From Sabellastarte sp. h YS-2021 (taxonomy: Eukaryota > Annelida > Polychaeta > Sabellida > Sabellidae): 64,000 nucleotides of DNA. Position 1 is the first letter of the stretch. The number at the start of each line of letters is the position of its first letter. This document shows, piece by piece, positions 61,655 through 64,000 of this stretch. The notes below the pieces were generated by a model, which worked only from the letters and a program-made list of their open reading frames with translations, was not told the DNA's origin and did not search any database. The DNA lies in contig OZ024929.1 of assembly GCA_964017235.1 (NCBI GenBank), positions 156,535,609 to 156,599,608 on the forward strand. Direction: 5' to 3'. The position numbers and the translations under genes were made by a program.

Positions 61655-62511
61655 CAGAATTCTTAAACTACCTGTTCACAGTCAAAAACCTCAAACCAGC
61701 TACAATTACTGCCTATAGAACAGCAATAGCTGATGCTTTGGGTTCTCAGGGTGAACTCATCTCAAAAAATCTAGAACTGAATAGACTTATTGCCAGCTTC
61801 ACCAGGGATAGACCTAAACCAAATAGGTCCATACCTACATGGGAACTCTCCTTGGTCCTCTTAGGTTTGACAAAATCTCCTTTTGAGCCTTTATCTGAGG
61901 CTCCTTTGAAGTGGCTAACTTACAAGACAGTTTTCCTGCTGGCTTTAGCCTCAGGTAAAAGAAGGAGTGAGATACATGCTTGGACTCACTCTTCTGTCTC
62001 TTCAAGGAGAAATTGGTCAGAGGTCACTGTTTCTCCTTCTCCAGCATTCCGGGCCAAAAACCAGTTGGCTTCGGATGGCCCTGATTCCATTAAACCAGTA
62101 GTTATACCAGCTCTTACTACCATGTTGGACAGTTCACTGGAGGAGGACAAGTCACTTTGTCCAGTTAGGGCCCTCAAAGTCTACTTAGACAAGACCAAAT
62201 CCATGAGAAAGGGCAAGGATATCTCAAGAATAACCATTTCCCAGTGGATCAAACACACCATTCACACTTGCTATCAGTCTTCGGATATGACTGATCAACA
62301 GGTCACTCAGGTCAGAGCTCATGATGTTAGAGCTATGGCTGCATCACTTGCGTTCAAAGGAGGTATCTCCTTAGAGCAGGTCTTGAGCTCATGTTATTGG
62401 AGATCCCACAATACCTTCACAAACTTTTATATGAAAGATATTTGCTGGGAAAATGATGATATTTTTAAGTTAGGTCCCATTGTGTCTGCACAGCATATAG
62501 TGAACAATTGA
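61480..62511 (+). CDS. DIRS 2 tyrosine recombinase
   Basis: The end of an open frame starting at 61075 encodes a tyrosine recombinase: SSRKVYQSRWTIYGQWC, TITAYRTAIADAL, the first Arg in SGKRRSEIHAW (about 61957), HxxR in RAHDVRAMAAS (about 62320) and CYWRSHNTFTNFYMKDI (about 62393). The middle residue of the last box is CYW where DIRS 1 has CHW. The domain is uninterrupted and overlaps the RT frame by about 170 bp. Start is approximate. Confidence 0.85.
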   Translation, partial: ASGFQESNSGRFSSEVAERIKAPQRESSRKVYQSRWTIYGQWCSQNKVDIASTTVPQVAEFLNYLFTVKNLKPATITAYRTAIADALGSQGELISKNLELNRLIASFTRDRPKPNRSIPTWELSLVLLGLTKSPFEPLSEAPLKWLTYKTVFLLALASGKRRSEIHAWTHSSVSSRRNWSEVTVSPSPAFRAKNQLASDGPDSIKPVVIPALTTMLDSSLEEDKSLCPVRALKVYLDKTKSMRKGKDISRITISQWIKHTIHTCYQSSDMTDQQVTQVRAHDVRAMAASLAFKGGISLEQVLSSCYWRSHNTFTNFYMKDICWENDDIFKLGPIVSAQHIVNN

Positions 62512-62535
62512 GACTTAATAGTTTAATCAGTCTTT

Positions 62536-64000
62536 ATTATATCCCCAGACGAAAGTCGGGGATATATTGGATTCAGGTCCGTCGCGCCGCCGCCACCGTA
62601 GAAATTTCCTTGTGGACGCGATAACTCAAAAACAAATTAATTTTTTTTTTTCAAACTTGGTACACCTGTTAAGGGTGCCCAAAGAAAGATCCCTATTTTA
62701 AGGTGACCTTAAACTCCCAGTAAAAAAGAACTTATGGCCACCTTAAGGTCAGAAATTGGACTTTTGGCCACTTAGAGCCCTGTAGGTCACAAACTATGAT
62801 GCTCAGCTGGCTGAAATTTTACCTGACAACACATTAATATGTTCTTAGTACATGTGCCGAAAATCATGACTTTAAGTTGAGGAGAAAATTGTGTTTGAGG
62901 CCCATAAATACCCCCACTTAGGGATTTTTTGCTATACTTTTCACATATTTTGCCCTATAATTTGGAAGTGGTAATTCTGATGAGTCTCAAACTGCGCTAG
63001 GTATAACTTTGATATGTAATCCTTGTCTGTAGAAAATTTTAGGGCTGTAGGTTTACCCAAAGGGGTCGACTTAAGGTCTCAAAAGTGCCCACAGAGACCC
63101 AATTTATGCACTTTTTGCCACTTTCAAGCACTGTAGCTTTCAAACTATGTCTCTCATCTAAGTTAAATATCATCTGGGAATATATCTATGTGTTTTCTTA
63201 TATGTGCCCCAACATTTAGGCCTTTAATAGACAGTTAACCTGTGTATCAGGACCATAAACACCCACCCGAGTGACCCTTATAAGACATTTTTCACATCTT
63301 TTTCCCTGTAACTTGGAAATGGTAAGTCTGAGAAGTTTCAAACTGTATTAGATATATATTCTGTGTGTAATCTTAGTATGTAACAGATTTTAAGTCTGAA
63401 GCTTTAATTTTGAAGGTCAAATTGAGGTCTCTAAAAGGCTCCCAAAGACCCAATATTTGGACTTTTTGCTACTTTTAAGCCCTGTGACTGTCAAACTATG
63501 TGACTGATAGAGCTCAAATCCTATCTGAGAAGATATTAGTATGTTATTTTTATATGTGCCAAAAATTAAGGCTTTAAGAAGACATTTAACCTGTGTATGA
63601 GGACCATAAATCCCCACCCGAGTGACCATTTTTAGACATTTTTCACATATTTTTCCCTGTAACTTGGAAATGGTAAGTCTAAGAAGTTTCAAACTGTATT
63701 AGATGCATATTCTATGTGTAATCTTAGTATGTGACAAATTTTAAGTCTGAAGCTTTAATTTGAAGGCTACATTTAGGTCTCTAGAAGGCCCCATAAAGAC
63801 CCAGTATTTGGACTTTTTGCCAATTTTAAGACCTGTGACTGTTAAACTATGTGACTGATAGAGCTGAAATCTCATCTGGGAATACATTATTATGTTCTTT
63901 TTACATGTGCCAAAAATCAAGGCTTCAAGTAGACATTTAACCTGTGTATGAGGACCTTAAACACCCACCTGAGTGACCCTTTTAAGACATTTTTCACATA
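62536..64000 (+). mobile_element. Hairpin-headed element, family B, second copy (runs off window)
   Basis: It begins with the same head hairpin (TATATCCCCAGAC, GAAA, GTCGGGGATATA) as 33511 and follows that copy almost base for base to the window end; only scattered differences are seen (for example GGGTTCAGG against GGATTCAGG, and an extra CCGCCA in the G+C patch). It lies 25 bp after the DIRS 2 recombinase stop. Confidence 0.8.

Larger units (their letters stand above)
57880..62535 (+). mobile_element. DIRS retrotransposon 2, right end missing or displaced
   Basis: Gag-, RT/RNase H- and recombinase-coding frames occur in the same order and relative frames as DIRS 1, but with clearly diverged protein sequence. 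The left boundary near 57880 is an estimate. Shortly after the recombinase stop (62509-62511) a family B repeat begins at 62536, so the right terminal repeat and internal complementary region are not seen. They may lie beyond that insertion, outside the window. Confidence 0.8.

Overview
This is an A+T-rich, intron-bearing, transposon-dense animal nuclear segment. The repeat types (tyrosine-recombinase DIRS retrotransposons, Harbinger DNA transposons, a Tx1/L1-like LINE, L2/CR1-type LINE tails, 5S-rRNA-derived and tRNA-derived SINEs, hairpin-headed tandem-array elements) fit a marine lophotrochozoan, perhaps a bivalve mollusc. The species cannot be fixed from sequence alone. No bacterial operons, CRISPR arrays or rRNA operons are present.

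The main host gene is a plus-strand kappa-class glutathione S-transferase (GSTK1-like). It starts at 31742 and runs past the end of the window; five consecutive coding segments (codons 1-142) are visible between 31742 and 57673. Exon 2 occurs twice, at 47006-47087 and 48032-48113. Both copies are intact, 82 nt long and in the same phase, so splicing has to pick one: a candidate pair of mutually exclusive exons. The introns are filled by mobile DNA, including a complete DIRS element in intron 3 and a damaged DIRS element in intron 5. A second, less certain host feature is a signal-peptide first exon on the minus strand at 7385-7217.

Layout. 0-7 kb: a LINE tail inside a minisatellite, two 5S-derived SINEs and a foldback element. 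9.9-14.4 kb: a MITE, a LINE fragment and a Harbinger element with convergent Myb/MADF-like and DDE-transposase genes, both broken. 18.6-21.9 kb: a hairpin-headed element and a second Harbinger transposase relic split by a MITE. 22.4-30.5 kb: a minus-strand Tx1/L1-like LINE with a poly(A) tail, a damaged ORF2 and an intact ORF1-like gene that carries a C-terminal NADAR (YbiA-like) domain. 31.7-57.7 kb: GSTK with intronic repeats. 49.7-56.1 kb: DIRS element 1 with inverted terminal repeats and an internal complementary region. 57.9-62.5 kb: DIRS element 2. 62.5-64 kb: a second copy of the 33.5-kb repeat.

The most notable items are the NADAR domain fused to an L1-type ORF1 protein, the duplicated GSTK exon, and a superfamily of non-autonomous elements. 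The members of that superfamily share a 5' hairpin, a tandem core (146-147 bp period in two families), a subterminal inverted repeat, a 3' hairpin and a CTAGTT end; this suggests Helentron/Helitron-like rolling-circle elements.
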